A stretch of 64,000 nt of DNA, taken from positions 324,527,283-324,591,282 of the forward strand of contig OZ010791.1 of NCBI GenBank assembly GCA_963932465.1, read 5' to 3'. Below are positions 11,105 through 22,478 of this stretch, in pieces (position 1 is the first letter of the stretch; each line of letters opens with the position of its first letter). The notes under the pieces were generated by a model. That model searched no databases and had not been told where the DNA came from. It worked only from the letters and a program-made list of their open reading frames with translations. The DNA is from Maratus speciosus. Its lineage: Eukaryota > Arthropoda > Arachnida > Araneae > Salticidae. The position numbers and the translations under genes are program-made.

Positions 11105-12255
11105 CCTTCATCTAGTCGGGTTATCAGCTGTTACCCGCACCCGATCCGAGTAGAACCGCGTGTCGGGTCGGGTTGACGCTGTATTTCTTCGTTGCGAGTT
11201 CAGTTCGGGTCGTATTGACTTTGATTGTTTCGGGTTCGGGTCGATTTCGGGTTGGGTTTTGACCCCTGCGGGTTGGGTTCTGATTGACCGAATTTTACAA
11301 AATAATGCTTACGATATTTGTCAGGTTAACAAACTATGTACAATAAGACACCTATGATGCCACTTTCGGAAAGCGAACTCCGCTGTTTAGGGAACACTAA
11401 TTCAATTCCTAACACATATATTCGTATGCTTAAAACTCTGAATAGTGAGCATCTGCCAATCTATACACACGTAACATGTTTATGTATGAATAAACTATTT
11501 CATATACGATACATGCGTCTTTGTGTGTATCAAAAAGGATGTATTGGTAATATTATCTTACATTCCGAGTAAAAATAAAGGTCTTCTTAACCGTTCTGTA
11601 AAGAAATAAAAATCTATGATAATATTTCTTGCATACATTTTATTTCTCATTTGGATATGCACTCATTAATATTCAAATACTCGGTTATTTTCATCAAAAA
11701 CATAGTTCTGCTCAAACTTTTCGTCAAAATACCAACAACCCGACTAGCAAAACCGTAAATATCACCAGCAAAATATGTTCTAGGGTGAACCCGATTCGCA
11801 GAAAGAAAATAAGAATATTCCCGACCTGAAAAAAGAAAATTAGGGACAACCCGAGTCTATGTAGGACGATCCTGGGGTGTACGCTATTCAGATATTATGT
11901 AAATATTAAAGAATATAGATTTGTCCACTGTTTCATATAAAACATAAATTTGGTATTAGAAATATAATTGTTTATAACTTTCCACAATTCTAATGAAACA
12001 TGATTTATTTTAATTTCATTCGGTGGGGTTGCGTGTTAAATTATTGGGGGTTCGGGTTGGATGCGGGTTGATTTATGTCAGGTTCTGGTCGGGTTAAAAA
12101 CTATCGCCGCTTTGTGGATAGCTGAAAATTATTTTGTCGGGCGTTCGGGTCGGGTTGCGATCGAGGGAATGATTTTTGTCGAGTTCGGGACTGAGTCACC
12201 AACTGAGGAAGTTACTAGCTTTTTGATGCCTAACAGTAGATACTGGGTTCGGTAG
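11105..12255. repeat. CGGGT-rich repeat relics, related to the 39.3-41.4 kb array
   Basis: Clusters of 'cgggtcgggtt' type motifs at 11110-11280 and 12020-12200, and in inverse orientation ('aacccgac') at 11735-11860, are separated by ordinary AT-rich DNA. The phrase 'attattttgtcgggc' near 12128 echoes 'attattttgtcttgctcgg' in the units at 40470-41130. The region looks like a broken copy of that palindromic array. The plus-strand frames at 11160-11357, 11336-11572, 11629-11829 and 12061-12255 are products of the repeats and I do not treat them as genes. Confidence 0.5.
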
Positions 12256-12414
12256 CAACCTGTTTTTTTTATTTAGAGTGTTGCGTTGGCATAACAAACT
12301 AATGTTATTTTAAAAGCACAATTAGTTTCAATAAGAGAGCTATGAAGATCCACAAACTTATAGATGCATGTTGTTACTTTTGAGAAGCCTGTTGATGCAA
12401 TTTGAAATTTATTC

Positions 12415-12495
12415 AACTGAGTGAAAAAGTGCACATACCGGGAGTTCAATCTAGGCATTTCTGGCATTAATTGCGCTACATGCTGAGCTACCCTG
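12415..12495 (-). other. tRNA-like sequence, probably a SINE head or tRNA pseudogene
   Basis: Minus strand: 'gggtagctcagcatgtagcg' fits an A box, and 'tagattgaactcccgg' about 25 bp later resembles a B box (GGTTCGANTCC) with mismatches. The acceptor stem does not pair convincingly, so this is unlikely to be a working tRNA. Confidence 0.35.
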
Positions 12496-12789
12496 ACAAC
12501 ACCCCAACCGATTTAAGTCTCCCAGACAACCTTAAGGTAATGATAACATGTCTGTCTTCTGAAGTAGCTTAACAGAAGAAATCCTAATAAACGCTGGATA
12601 CATGTATTAAAATGACCGATTGTGTTAAAATAATAAAAGCTGATTATTTTAATTTTATTTTTTACTGTAAATTGAAAAATATTTGTTTAGAATATAAAAT
12701 ATAAGCATACCATTAAAATTATTTAAAAAAAATACTTGTCAAAAATGAATATTTCAAGTACGTAACAGGTTGAAAAAAAAAACGGAAAT

Positions 12790-13335
12790 GTAAAAACTAA
12801 TTATTCCAAATCAAACTGTGTCCAAAACTCTTATTTATTACCCGTAAAAAGGTAAATTTACTGTAGAGTTGAATTGGTGGTGCCATCGTTTGAACCAAGG
12901 ATGTTGTGATGAGGAGGCGGTAACGTTAACATTCGGAAAACGCCAAGCAAGTTACTCAAAGCTAGTAACTTGCTTTATATTGATCAAGTGAGATAAGAAT
13001 GGTACAGTACTCTTATTTCCTCGGTATATTATATAGAAAATTTTGTGATAGCTTAATGTAAAAGTCAATTATTTCAAGTGTAACTGTGTCCAAAAAGTCT
13101 TATTTTTTACCCAGAAAAGGTAATTGTACTGTAGAGATTGCGTTGGTAGCGCCTTGATTTGAACCAAGGATATCATGATCAGTAGACGAGAAAGTTAGCG
13201 TTGAGCAAAGGGCCAAACCAGTTACTCTAAGCTAGTAACTCGCTTTATACTGATCAAGTGAGATGAGATCGATAAAGTACTTTCATTTCCACGGTATATT
13301 AGACAGAAAAAATTTGTATTAGTTTCGCTGTAATT
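12790..13335 (-). repeat. Tandem pair of ~270 bp tRNA-related repeats
   Basis: Two units, 12790-13062 and 13063-13335, share 'aactgtgtccaaaa', 'ttgaaccaaggat', 'agctagtaact' and 'tgatcaagtgagat' in order. On the minus strand each carries 'agcttagagtaactgg' or a variant (A box-like) and 'ccttggttcaaa' (B box-like) about 60 bp later. This suggests tRNA-derived SINEs duplicated in tandem. Identity between units is about 75-80% by eye. Confidence 0.5.
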
Positions 13336-14637
13336 TACAAAACAATATTTTATCAAATCATTAATTAGTCATTTCGGAACACACACAAAGTACGGAGATA
13401 CACCTTAAACGTACTTTATGAGACATTTGACATAATAATAATAAAAAAAATATCAAAATTTTTTAAATCAATTTTCTTTTCTTAGCGCTTGTTTTTTCAG
13501 CTGTTACTTACATTAACCGATTGTTTTTACAAAACAGTTAATTTCATGTTCCATTTCAGAAACGTCACTGCACTCTTACATTCTCCTTTTAATTTCCTGA
13601 CTGTTTCAAAGACCTTTAGTTTAAGAAATGTTATTAAAATATAGCTTTGATGGTCATAAACTAATTGTATTATATTCCTTGCAATCTAGCATAAATTCTA
13701 TTCAAGATTCTATCCCAAGAAAGTACATACATGGAATGGATTATTTGAACGCAACGGAGTGCTCACATTCAGGCCTTTGTCTGGCGCTTTAAGGAGTTGT
13801 TCGGCCTACGTTGTATATAAATTACGCTAGATAAATATTATAGTAAAAATTAAACATCAATAGGAATGTTTATCATTTCTTCTTTATCGTTTAGAGTTTT
13901 ATTACGAAGAATAAAGAAAGTTCTCTGCTCGATAATTAATTGTATAATCACAGCCAAATTTGAAAGTTTTGTTTTTAATAAAAATTTCGTAGTCACATGC
14001 ACTATATTCGTAACATGAAGAAATTGACGCTGGTCTACTTTTGGGCATGTTGTTAACAAAATCTCAATGTATTCGCAGTAGCTGAAAACCTCAATATAAC
14101 TAACTCCCAAAATATTGTACTAGCAATATATATTGCTTGTTTTACTGGCCATAAACTATTTCTATGTTCTGTTTTATGGCTGTATAATTATGATTAGTGA
14201 GACACATGCTTTCGCAACAATGGAAAGATACCATGATTTCTCCGTTTGTAGTATTGTACCATCTAAAAATGTATTAAGATATGCATAGAATCGAATCAAT
14301 TTTTGTATTTATTATTAGCTATGGCCAATCCACTATTCAATCCGCTATTTTTTTTTTTTTTTAATTGCTTGATCGCCACCATTTTTTGGAATAATATAAT
14401 TCACCTTATTTTTATTTTAAATCATTTATTTTTTAATAAGATAAATGTTTCCATTAAAAAACTAGTAATTATAAAATATTCAGAATTTAAAATGAGGAGT
14501 AGACTAGCAACACTGACTTGACAAAGTATACTGTCAAAAGGAAATAGCATTTTCTGAAAAAAGTGCATTCAGATTATAAAGTTTTTCTTTTCATTTGTCT
14601 GCGAAAGACTGAAAAAGAATCTTACACAATATTTTAC
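13336..14637. other. AT-rich interval with one diverged M1 monomer
   Basis: Positions 14230-14350 contain 'atgcatagaatcgaatcaa' and 'gctatggcca', in line with the M1 repeat of 1-3 kb. The minus frame at 13850-14110 and the plus frame at 14303-14521 show no known motif. Nothing else is supported. Confidence 0.45.
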
Positions 14638-14686
14638 GAATATCAATATATGTTAAAAATAACAATTAAATCCTTTGTGCAGGAAT

Positions 14687-14862
14687 ATTAAAAAGCTGTA
14701 AACCAACGTTTAAAATGCACAAATAATGCGTGAAATGCAGAAATAGCTGTTTCGAATCTACAGCGAGATTCTTCTTCAGTGCAAGATAGGGAAAAAGGAA
14801 CAGCGTGCTAGATAAAGAAAGGCTGAGCAAAAGGATAGACAGAGATGCGCTGCCATATATAA
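14687..14862 (-). repeat. Inverted pLTR copy of the Penelope-like element
   Basis: Reverse complement of 16190-16370, including 'cttgcactgaagaagaatc' type sequence and 'tagcacgct'. The small indels between copies show some age. The minus frame at 14666-14884 lies in this repeat and is not a gene. Confidence 0.85.
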
Positions 14863-14887
14863 CAATTTTAAACCGCAGGGTCATATG

Positions 14888-16012
14888 ATGGTTTCTTTTT
14901 ATGTTAAATCATTATTTACAAACGTTCCGGTTGAGGCGCTTTAGATTGCCTCAAGAAGAGGCTTTGTGAATTCCATTTCTCTTATTTTGAAATAGAGGAG
15001 CTTATCCTTCTCACTCGCGCTTGCTTGTCGCAAAATACTTTTGTTTTCAATGGTAATTTCTTCCGCATGATTGATGGTTTGGCTATGGGTAATCTTCTTA
15101 GTCCAATTTTATGCGAGATTTATATGCACTATTTTGAGGTCAAACTTTTTGAAATTTTAAAATTTCTGTTCAATGTTCGTTATGTTGATGATGTTTATGT
15201 CCTGGTTGGAATAAATTCAGATATTAATCACATTCTCTCTATTATGAATTCCATTGATCCCTGCATTCAATTTACCTCTGAAATTGAGACCAATAACTGT
15301 CTTTCTTTCCTCGATGTCCTTGTTATTCGTTGTGAAAATGGCTTTCAGACTACCGTTTTTCGTAAACCTTTTGCTGTCAGTCTCCCACCTCACAGGCATT
15401 CTTCTCATTCCCCTAACCAGAAATTCGCTGCTTTCAATACTTTTATTTTCGGGCTACCAATATTTGTTCCACTCCTCAGTTACTTAGTGCTGAACTTAAT
15501 TACCTCAAAGGCATTGGTGTTGGTCGTGGTTATTCCTCTAATATTATTGATTCTATTTATCAGAAATTGACAAAACTCACCCATTCTGAAAATCATTGTA
15601 ATTCCAACTCTAATACTTCAGTTGTGTTACCATTTTTTCCTAAAATCAGTCAGCAAGTTGCTAAAATCTTAAGAAGGTTTGATTTTAATGTTTATCTCCT
15701 GTTAATAAAATCACTTTTTCAAATCTCAAACACCCCGTTGATCGCGTAGATAACTGGGGTATTTACCAAATCTCTTGCCAGTGTGGCCTTTCTTATATTG
15801 GCCAGACTAAACGTGCTCTTAGATTTCGTTTAAAAGAGCATGAAGGTTATGTTAAAAATCAGGAGCTCAAACGTTATTCTATTGCTCAATATTCTTGGTC
15901 TTCTCAACATAGGTTCGATTTTTCCTCAGCCACCATTATCCAAAAATGTTCTTCTAACCTTGATCTTGATTTTTGGGAAGCTTACCACATCATTAAAAAT
16001 TCTCACTCTTAA
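14888..16012 (+). pseudogene. Penelope-like RT plus GIY-YIG endonuclease, frameshifted
   Basis: The plus-strand remains code for the fused polymerase/nuclease that copies Penelope-like elements by target-primed reverse transcription. The first piece (from 14888) reads VSFYVKSLFTNVP, the RT motif A region, then hits a TAG at 14942. The main open block (about 14994-15570) has IDGLAMGNLLSP and the catalytic YVDD at 15181-15192, then FLDVLV and VFRKPF. Two or three frame changes (near 15450, within 15560-15690 and near 15700) separate it from a C-terminal block with GIY at 15758-15766, YIG at 15794-15802 and LKEHEGYV, ending at TAA 16010-16012. The order RT then GIY-YIG identifies the family. One stop and at least two frameshifts make it inactive. 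Confidence 0.85.
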
Positions 16013-16189
16013 TCAATGACTTATCTAGTACTCCAGATTTTCCAAGTATTTGGAAAGTATTAATTTAATTTCCTCTTTTTTGGTTTCTTTTTCTCTCCTT
16101 CTCCGGTAGATGTCGCTACTTGTCTACCCAGTCGTTTCCACTGCTTCTCTCTCATTGGTAGTTTCTGGCGCTTTCGCTACCCGCATAGG

Positions 16190-16363
16190 GTATATGTGGC
16201 AGCGCGTCTCTGTCTATCATTTTGCTCAGCCTTGCTTTTTCTAGCACGCTGTTCTTTTTTCCCTATCTTGCACTGAAGAAGAATCTCGCTGTAGATTGAA
16301 AAAAGCTGTTTGCTGCTTTTCACGCATTATTTGTGCATTTTAAACGTTGGTTTACTGCTTTTT
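16190..16363 (+). repeat. 3' pLTR of the Penelope-like element
   Basis: Follows the ORF by ~180 bp and pairs with the inverted copy at 14687-14862. It ends at the 15 bp target duplication. Confidence 0.8.
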
Positions 16364-16378
16364 AATATCAATATATGT

Positions 16379-17639
16379 GTAAAAGTAAATTTCTAAAAAG
16401 TAATTTCTATTAATTTTTTTTTCAGGAAAAGTAAATTTTTTTAAAAAAGACAAATGTGAATTTTATGTTTAAGATACTTTTAATTTAACATATATGTCAA
16501 AGGTTTGATTTCCTGAAAAAGTCGTGTGAAATTTCTACAAATAAAACAAACTTTTATGTAATATTTGCAAACTCAAAAGCAAACATTTGATTTTTGAAGT
16601 AACGGATGTCAAATATTTACTTTGGACCACTGGGTGTAGTGCAACTTTTATACTTTATTTTAAAATACATTAACAGAAATTTAATCATATGTTTAAGAAG
16701 CTACAAAATTTCAAATAAGATTTTAAATAGTAAAGCGAAAATGTATATAAAGGGGTGATGTTATTCATATCTGAATCATGCTTAAAACATAATAACTTTG
16801 AATAATTTATGAAAAGAATATATATATATATATATATATATTTAAATTTGAAAGAATGACATTTTACGATTAAATTGTATGATCAATGTATATCTAATTT
16901 TTAACATTACAATATTTTATTCATTAGAATTATGACCTTTGCTCCGTCGCTGCTAAGCAACAAACATTAATAGATAATAAATTTGTTTCCTTGAATTTTT
17001 TTCCTTTTTGTTCTTCTTTTATTTACCTACTTCTGAAATATTTACATAGAAGATTTCACGGAATATCTTTTATCTCAAATAATAATAACAAAAATACGTA
17101 TTCTTTAATATAAAGTCCAAAATTTAAATTTCAAATACTTGTTGTTGTTTATACATTAATAATTTAAAAGTTAACTACTTATTTAAAAACTTTTAGTTCC
17201 GAAAAATGTCGCTGCGCATATTTTATTTTGCTAAAACAGACAAAGATAGTTTTTAAAATTCAATTGAGATTCTGAGAACTGTGAAAAAGATCAATACTCT
17301 TATCTCTGTATTTTTTTTTTACCTTTCACACACTTCTTAGAATCGGAACACAAAATATTCCATTTTAAAATTACAAAAGGTGTTTAATTGTAAAAAAAAA
17401 CTTGATACTATTCACAAAATCCTTTGTAGATGATTTCATCTACAAAGAATTTTGTCAACAGAAACAATAATTTTAAGATAACAAACAATATAATTTTAAA
17501 TCGTCTTGACGTAATTTCTTTATATCCATCCACTGATTTAACAGAAGGGAACTATTACATCAAAAATGCTATAGGAGAAGATTATTCATTAAACGAATAA
17601 ATGAAACGTACACTTTTATCAAATTTCAAATTAATCATA
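16379..17639. other. AT-rich interval without recognisable genes
   Basis: Contains a (TA)n tract at about 16818-16842 and a short perfect hairpin, 'tgtagatga' / 'tcatctaca', at about 17430-17450, inside the slightly longer imperfect palindrome 17417-17457. No coding signal. Confidence 0.5.
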
Positions 17640-17895
17640 CATAATTATTAAAGTACACATAAATTAACATCTGAATTCATTTTTATAAAGGTACTTATAT
17701 TACAATGGAAATAAACACAATTAATACAATAACCGAACCGGAGTGAAAAATTAGCCGCTGCCAGGACTCGAACCTGGGTCCACAGAGTACCGTGCTGTTC
17801 TTTTAGCCACTAAGCTGCCCTGGCCGATGTCCTAGCCCGACTAATAAGCCATGTTGGGGAACGTCACCAACCGGCAACCAGACAAAACAGGATGA
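17640..17895 (-). mobile_element. tRNA-derived SINE, copy 1
   Basis: On the minus strand, 'ggcagcttagtggctaaaag' (A box) precedes a full B box, GGTTCGAGTCC. The B box lies in a perfect 5 bp stem and 7-base loop: ccagg-ttcgagt-cctgg. The non-tRNA body continues to lower coordinates ('agtgaaaaattagcc' on plus, then 'aatacaataacc'). The anticodon arm is poor, so it reads as a tRNA-derived SINE, not a tRNA gene. A second copy follows at once. Confidence 0.6.
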
Positions 17896-17939
17896 TGGGA
17901 ATACGGTGAATAAATTAATATTTCATCGATTCTCAATAC

Positions 17940-18110
17940 ATGTTGAAGCACACATAAATTAATGTCTGAATTCATTAGTATTAAATGTATATGTAATAAG
18001 ACATATATGAACACGATTAATACAATAACCCAACAGGAGTAAAAAAATAGCCTGGGCCAGGACTCGAACCTCCGTCCACAGCGCTTTAATGTTTTTTTTA
18101 GCTTATAATT
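17940..18110 (-). mobile_element. tRNA-derived SINE, copy 2 (degraded)
   Basis: Shares 'cacacataaattaa', 'tctgaattcatt', 'aatacaataacc' and 'ccaggactcgaacct' in order with the copy at 17640-17895, in the same orientation. The tRNA head is cut short after 'gtccacagcg'. The close direct spacing suggests tandem duplication or repeated insertion. Confidence 0.55.
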
Positions 18111-18269
18111 GAATGTATATATTTTAATAAAACAACTTTAAGTAATTTTAAAATGGAATTTTTTGTTTTACGAATTAATTCTTATGACTTGTCACACTAA
18201 GGTGAATTAAGGAATCAAAAAACTTGATATAGCCTATATAATTTTAATTTTGAATCATATTTCAAAAAT

Positions 18270-19090
18270 GGGAGAAAAATTATGCAACAGGCTTAGATTA
18301 TTAAACACTTTTCAATACAAATAGAATACCCTTAAGATATTTCATTTTTTCATACATTTAAAATAGCCAAATAAACAATTTAAAATTCTAAATAAACGAT
18401 TCTAATTCCATTTTTCCGTTTTTAGAAACTACTGTCCTTACCCTTTAATGTGCGCGAAGTTGTTCCTGTTGGCGTATATATGCTTTATACAAGTTATGCT
18501 CACCACGTGATACAATAACAATTAACTTTTAAAATGCACAGCTGAAATGCATTCCCAGAAGTTATCGCTCATAGTCACTCCTGTAACCATATTTTTTGAA
18601 TTCTTCTGTAAATGTATGATAATGTAATGAATACTATGTGCGCCATAATCGGTAGAAATCATGCAGCAGTATACCTTAGTTATCCATATGAAGTTCATTA
18701 TGTTTCAAGCATCATATCACAATTAAAATACATCGTAACATTTTCGCTCCCCATAGCCCATTACGTAATGAAGTTCTTTTAAATAATCCGGGAAACGAAT
18801 TACAAATAATTCGTATAAACTTCGCAGAAAACATACCGTAGTTCTTCTCAGTGATATATATTAATTTCATTATGCTTAATGTATCGTAACATAATTGATA
18901 TGCATCACGAATGATTTTCAAAATAGATTATAATCTATTGAAATAATTTGAACATTTCTGTAAACGAACAATTAATGCTATTTATTCTTTACTCTACAGA
19001 AAGCAAGTAGCCCTAATCAGTAATACATATCAATTGAATTGTCCGAAATATCGTAACATAATTAAAATACATTTCAACCGATTTTTAATC
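18270..19090 (+). mobile_element. Diverged family i rolling-circle-like element
   Basis: The start, 'ttatgcaacaggcttagatta', has a variant of the family i motif, ACACTTTTCAAT at 18305-18316. Irregular units with 'cacaattaaaatacat', 'cataattaaaatacat' and 'tctgtaaatg' follow, recalling the units at 7219-8092. Divergence is high and the 3' end is not visible. The minus frame at 18712-18921 is not a credible gene. Confidence 0.4.
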
Positions 19091-19106
19091 ATTTACCATA
19101 ACCAGC

Positions 19107-19262
19107 CGAGACAAATGTTAAATTATTTGTATTGTTTTAAATGGAAATGGGTTATTATGCCTCCGTATTCCGTAACGGTACATGCACGCAAATGAGATAA
19201 ATTAAACAAATTATGATTGATAATTATTTTAAAAGTCACAATACATGAGTAAATTGATATAT
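19107..19262 (+). repeat. Direct repeat D, copy 1
   Basis: Shares 'cgagacaaatg', 'cctgcacgcaa'-like sequence ('catgcacgcaaa'), 'gataattattttaaa' and 'caata(c)atgagtaaattga' in order with 22322-22478. It ends exactly where the inverted terminus of the KRBA2-like element begins, suggesting that element inserted at or in this repeat. Confidence 0.65.
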
Positions 19263-19264
19263 AT

Positions 19265-21312
19265 ATATACCCGGTTATTATTAATAATAACTGGTTATTA
19301 TTAATAATTATCAAAAATATCCAAATAAACCGGTTAAGATGATTAATTTAGGAGAATTCATCAAATTAACCGGTTATTATTAATAATTACAAACCAATTT
19401 CGGTCACTATAATAAATTTCACTTGTTTAGTTTGATATTTTTATTACGTTTGTGTATATTTATTCCGTTTCAGTGTCTCACCATTGGGAAACCGTATAAC
19501 AGCTTTTGTGAGCTCGCAAGTTTGTTTTTGTCAATTAGAAACAACTTGACAATATCAGTTGATAGTTTATTTTAGATGCAGGCGGTCGCATCTTTCAGGA
19601 TGCTGACTAATATTTGTTTCTGCCAGCTTCGAATATTTAGCGCGCCGAGTAGTGTCAATTTGATGTTATTTTTGTTGTGAGTTCGAAATTTATTCAACTA
19701 AAAGCTTTAAAAGAAAGGCGAGCCACAGACTTTGCTTATCACCTAATAGATGTGTTTAAATATGTGGTGCATCGAGATCTTGCAAGGTGGCAATGTGCAA
19801 GAATTTGTTATTTAAATTATTGAAGAGGTTTGTGGAATGTAGAATCTACTCACAAACTTTCATGGAAGTCCAAGACCTAGCCAATCGCAAGGCTCAGTTG
19901 AAAAAGCAAACCAAGACATTGAAATGATGTTATCAACTTGGCTTGAAATTAACAGTACAACAAAGTGGTCCGAAGGAATAAAATTCATTCAATTTATGAA
20001 AAATAGAGAGCATCACTCTAGAATAGATCGCAGTGCATAAGAAACTTTATTTGGCTATAAGGCTAATATATGTTTAATAACTATTTGCCTGTCGATACTT
20101 TGTCAAGAATTACAAGTGATAAAGATCTTGTTGTATCAGAAAGCAGTCTAGCAACGATATCAAACTTCAGGCAGCAATTTCAACTGACGATGAGGATATA
20201 GATGGAAGCGCAATCAATAATGATAAAATGTACGTCGAACTCGAAGACTTGGTGGGAGGTATTCTAGACATAGTCAGAAAGGTAAAAAGAGCGTTTGCCA
20301 AAAATGGGAACAACATAATTATTGAACAGCAAAGATAAAGAAAAGTTTCGGTGATGCTGAAATGGAAGATTTTAAAGAACACAAGGGAGACTTTTCTTTT
20401 TCCCTAGATTAGGTCTCGAAAAATATTCAAGAAGCTCTACGCTCTGCTAAGAAGTCACTAAATAAGGAAAAAGATAAAATTACCGCTTTGGAAGTTAAAA
20501 TATTGAAGTGCAAATGTAGCAGATACCATTCGAATAAGGGTACCACAGGTAGATATGGCTGAGGGTGATAGCCGAAATATTATAGCTGTTATAATTTATA
20601 AGAAAAAGGAAAACTTGCATAAACTTAGTACAAAACATGGCATTTTAAATCAACTGTACACAATGAAAGATTTTACTATTTGCAAAGAAGCTTTAATTTA
20701 TTTAATGAAGTTCCAGCGAATGAAATAAATCTAAGAGTATGTGATCGTAAGAGTTCCAACCTAGTTTGTAAAGGATTTCAATATAACAATTGGAAAGGCC
20801 ATTGCAACTTTGCCTGCAAATGTAAAATACCAAACACCTTTTGTAAATCCAAAATCCCTTGTAGGCTGGTGAGGAACATATGACCTACATCTTTTTCTTC
20901 TTTTTTATTCTATTATATTAGTGTAAGAATTGTTTCATTCCGAAAGTAACTTCTCTTAATATATATGCCATACGTTAAAATTAATCTAATAGAAGCCTGA
21001 ATTTAAAATTTTACCTAATTGGTTCAGTAATTATGAAAATAATTATATTTAACCAATTAGGATTTGACGTCCTATTAATAGGACACATTTTTTGAATGAG
21101 TGTTATCGTCTCTTATCAATTATTTTTGTTATTAGAGTCACAGATATAATAGCACATATTCCAGTAAAGGACGTATTCGTTACTAAGCTAAATTAATTAT
21201 ACTGGCCAAACTTCATTGGTAATTATTAATAATAACCGGTAAATATGATTAATATGCAATATTTATTAAATTTACCAACAGACGCGGTTATTATGAATAA
21301 TAACCGAATTTA
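19265..21312 (+). mobile_element. Ginger/KRBA2-like DNA element with ACCGGTTATTATTAATAAT termini
   Basis: Left terminus (19265-19420) and right terminus (21196-21312) are inverted copies. They share 'accggttattattaataat' modules and an inner block ('caatttcggtcactataat' on the left, reverse complement of 'attatactggccaaac' on the right). Modules occur two or three times per end and are themselves near-palindromic. Between the ends lie integrase remains on the plus strand. TIR elements with retroviral-type integrases are known as Ginger elements; assignment here rests on this layout. Confidence 0.65.
19655..20880 (+). pseudogene. KRBA2-like integrase-derived protein, heavily broken
   Basis: Plus-strand fragments in several frames match the C-terminal part of KRBA2/SCAND3-type integrases, an RNase H-fold DDE domain. 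First comes KFIQLKALKERRATDFAYHL, then an LQGGNVQEFV block where the family has LQ(S)DNxxEFV; the catalytic Asp is Gly here (19786-19791). Next are GSPRPSQSQGSVEKANQD, with the conserved Glu at 19900-19902, and the WLEINSTTKWSEGI / FIQFMKNREHHS block. After 20400 a tail reads FNEVPANEINLR, ARKSSNLV-like (DRKSSNLV), then KGHCNFACKCK, matching the family's Cys-rich end. Many stops and frameshifts show long decay. The minus-strand frame at 20167-20382 is antisense to this. Confidence 0.75.
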
Positions 21313-21336
21313 TCATATTGACCGCAGCATATACAC

Positions 21337-21530
21337 TGGTAGACAAAACCTAAAGACGGACTTTTCAGTAAAAGATCGCAGGCGCAAAATCTGACGCAGC
21401 AGCTTGTGGATATTTGCATAAAGGAATGATGAAGGTAGTAATGCAATTTTTTTTATCACCGCACGTTAAGGTCACGTGACAGCGAGCAGACTGGTTTTCA
21501 GGTATTCGCACTTTTAGGTAGGCACACTGT
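21337..21530 (+). mobile_element. Solo 5' end of a Tc1-like element
   Basis: 'tacactggtagacaaaacct' followed by 'acttttcagtaa' and 'tgcataaa' aligns with the terminus of the Tc1 element at 30228 read on the minus strand ('tacactggtttacaaaac'). The coding region is absent, so this is a truncated copy. Confidence 0.5.
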
Positions 21531-22321
21531 TATCTATTTATGTACAAATAAATGAATTCCCCCAAAATAAATTTTAAAAATTACTACCCGCGGATTAAAA
21601 AATAAAAGTACGTGTTGTTACAAAATTCTGTAATATGCATCTCATATTTTCTTTCATTTTCCATAAATACATGAATAGCACTTTTACAATGAAAAACCTA
21701 CGAAAATGCAAAATAATGAAGAGAACTTTAAAATATGTTTGCCTTACAAACTTTATATATCTGATTTTCTGTCATCTGTCGTTGAATGCTAGAAATATTT
21801 TGAATATAGAAAAAGAATGCATCCTGTGTACTTAATTTTAAATGTATATAAACATTGTAGGTAATAAAGTGAAACTCCTTGTTCAAAATCTAAAAACATA
21901 AGAAAAAATGTGATATTTAATATAATTTAGTCCAAAACAATTGAATCTCAAGATACATTTTAACATTAAATGACATAAAATAGTTCACTTACGCATTTTT
22001 CCAATGTATATTAAACATAAAGCTTTTGAAAGAACATTAAAAACGTTGTTATATTTAGAACATACCATAATAGTAATACTCTTTCAAAATTTTAAATTAC
22101 AAAAATATGTTTTCATTAATTATTCATTAATCGTTCATTATTTGTAAATTAATCATATAAATTTTGTGATTAATTAATTTAATTAGATATTTAAGTATCT
22201 TAATATATACATTTTATTACATAAATATTTAATTTTCTAAAAAAATAGAGAAATTTCTACACGTCAAGTGATTAGTACCAATTAAAATCAGGATTGAGTT
22301 AATTTTATAAACTTTTAAAAA
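21531..22321. other. AT-rich interval without recognisable genes
   Basis: The plus frame at 21635-21835 (66 codons) is AT-rich, with no motif I recognise. Nothing else is supported. Confidence 0.45.
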
Positions 22322-22478
22322 GACGAGACAAATGCTAAACTATTTATAGTGTTTCTAATGCAATTGGGTTATTATTATTCAGTAATCCGTAATGGAGCCT
22401 GCACGCAATGGTGATAAATAAAAAAAAATGTATGCCTGATAATTATTTTAAATGTTACAATAAATGAGTAAATTGAGA
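22322..22478 (+). repeat. Direct repeat D, copy 2
   Basis: Counterpart of 19107-19262, about 75-80% alike by eye. It is uninterrupted at the point where copy 1 meets the transposon terminus. Confidence 0.65.

Larger units (their letters stand above)
14639..16378 (+). mobile_element. 5'-truncated Penelope-like retroelement with 15 bp target-site duplication
   Basis: The 15 bp string aatatcaatatatgt occurs at 14639-14653 and 16364-16378, directly flanking the element. Inside, 14687-14862 and 16190-16370 are inverted copies of each other (for example 'gcacaaataatgcgtgaaa' against 'tttcacgcattatttgtgc'). Penelope elements carry such terminal repeats (pLTRs), often with one copy inverted after a truncated insertion. 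Between them lie reverse transcriptase and GIY-YIG endonuclease remains on the plus strand. The coding part begins at the RT motif A region, so the N-terminal part is missing. Confidence 0.85.

Noticed and set aside
17757..17827. Possible tRNA gene
   Set aside because: The T arm is perfect, but the anticodon arm and acceptor stem do not form, and a repeated body follows in two tandem copies. A SINE fits better.
20167..20382. 71-codon minus-strand frame
   Set aside because: Antisense to the KRBA2-like remnant; Ser/Leu-rich from complementing acidic codons.
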